A program made the position numbers and the translations under genes. Positions 63,956-64,000 of a stretch of 64,000 nucleotides of DNA are shown one piece after another (the first letter of the stretch is position 1; each line of letters begins with the position of its first letter). Source of the DNA: Streptomyces sp. ISL-94 (GTDB lineage Bacteria; Actinomycetota; Actinomycetes; Streptomycetales; Streptomycetaceae). The stretch lies in contig NZ_JAGGOZ010000016.1 in assembly GCF_018614075.1 (NCBI RefSeq), forward strand, positions 89,323-153,322, written 5' to 3'. The notes below the pieces were generated by a model, which worked only from the letters and a program-made list of their open reading frames with translations, made no database searches and was not told the origin of the DNA.

Positions 63956-64000
63956 GGTCTGTGTGATGTCGTGATCATTCGGCTGCTCGCAGGAGATCTT

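Overview
This 64 kb window is high-GC actinobacterial chromosome, almost certainly Streptomyces. Recognisable markers are nsdA, an amtB-glnK-glnD operon, an HU protein with a histone-like tail (hupS), ndgR beside leuCD, two tandem conservons (cvnABCD), accB with its small epsilon subunit accE, and frequent GTG/TTG starts. From memory, gene order matches the S. coelicolor SCO5535 to SCO5590 core segment, apparently inverted. This is core-arm housekeeping DNA rather than a genomic island. No prophage, CRISPR array or complete insertion sequence is visible.

Layout: 1-10150 holds a truncated proS, a small methyltransferase, an ftsH paralogue, ffh, and the ammonium operon amtB-glnK-glnD (minus strand). 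10340-14350 holds nsdA, a primase/polymerase-like protein and ftsY. 14351-17720 holds a decayed permease end, an LLM oxidoreductase and glcP. 17719-22441 is smc, with a very unusual insert, plus a small coiled-coil protein. 22791-26097 holds acyP, a secreted CAP protein, a flavodoxin/HxlR divergent pair and mutM. 26180-34187 is a minus-strand block (rnc, rpmF, DUF177, DivIVA-like, coaD, rsmD, recG, DAK2 protein). 34429-40550 holds rpmB, thiD-thiL, a stand-alone RAM domain, a DUF3515 lipoprotein, ddl, gpsA and plsC. 40717-45811 holds cofC, hupS, leuCD and ndgR. 45973-49723 holds five tRNA genes (3 Glu, 2 Gln), a HAD hydrolase, gltX and a fumarylacetoacetase-family gene. 50582-60930 holds two complete conservons. 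61081-63759 holds accE, accB and a YceI-family gene.

How the genes work together: amtB-glnK-glnD is ammonium uptake with its PII sensor and modifying enzyme, with a GlnR-like box upstream. Ffh and FtsY are the two protein GTPases of SRP targeting. Smc compacts chromosomes, and HupS is a nucleoid protein. rpmF, rnc, coaD, rsmD and rpmB serve ribosome and cofactor supply. NdgR sits divergent to its usual target leuCD. GltX lies next to tRNA-Glu and tRNA-Gln genes; in actinobacteria it normally charges both. The conservons are G-protein-like membrane signalling modules.

Most unusual observations: (1) the Smc hinge carries an in-frame insert of about 280 residues built from palindromic, intergenic-type Streptomyces repeats and an 87-bp tandem repeat; part of it recurs in the ffh-glnD intergenic region of this same window. 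(2) A three-way-junction leader abuts the rpmB Shine-Dalgarno. (3) A 165-bp near-palindrome at 63791-63955 has nine transition mismatches that all become G.U pairs in a minus-strand RNA. (4) A 106-bp MITE-like element sits exactly at the glnK stop codon. (5) Tandem conservons share long identical DNA tracts, suggesting gene conversion. All function calls rest on reading the translated sequence and on family knowledge; no database search was run.
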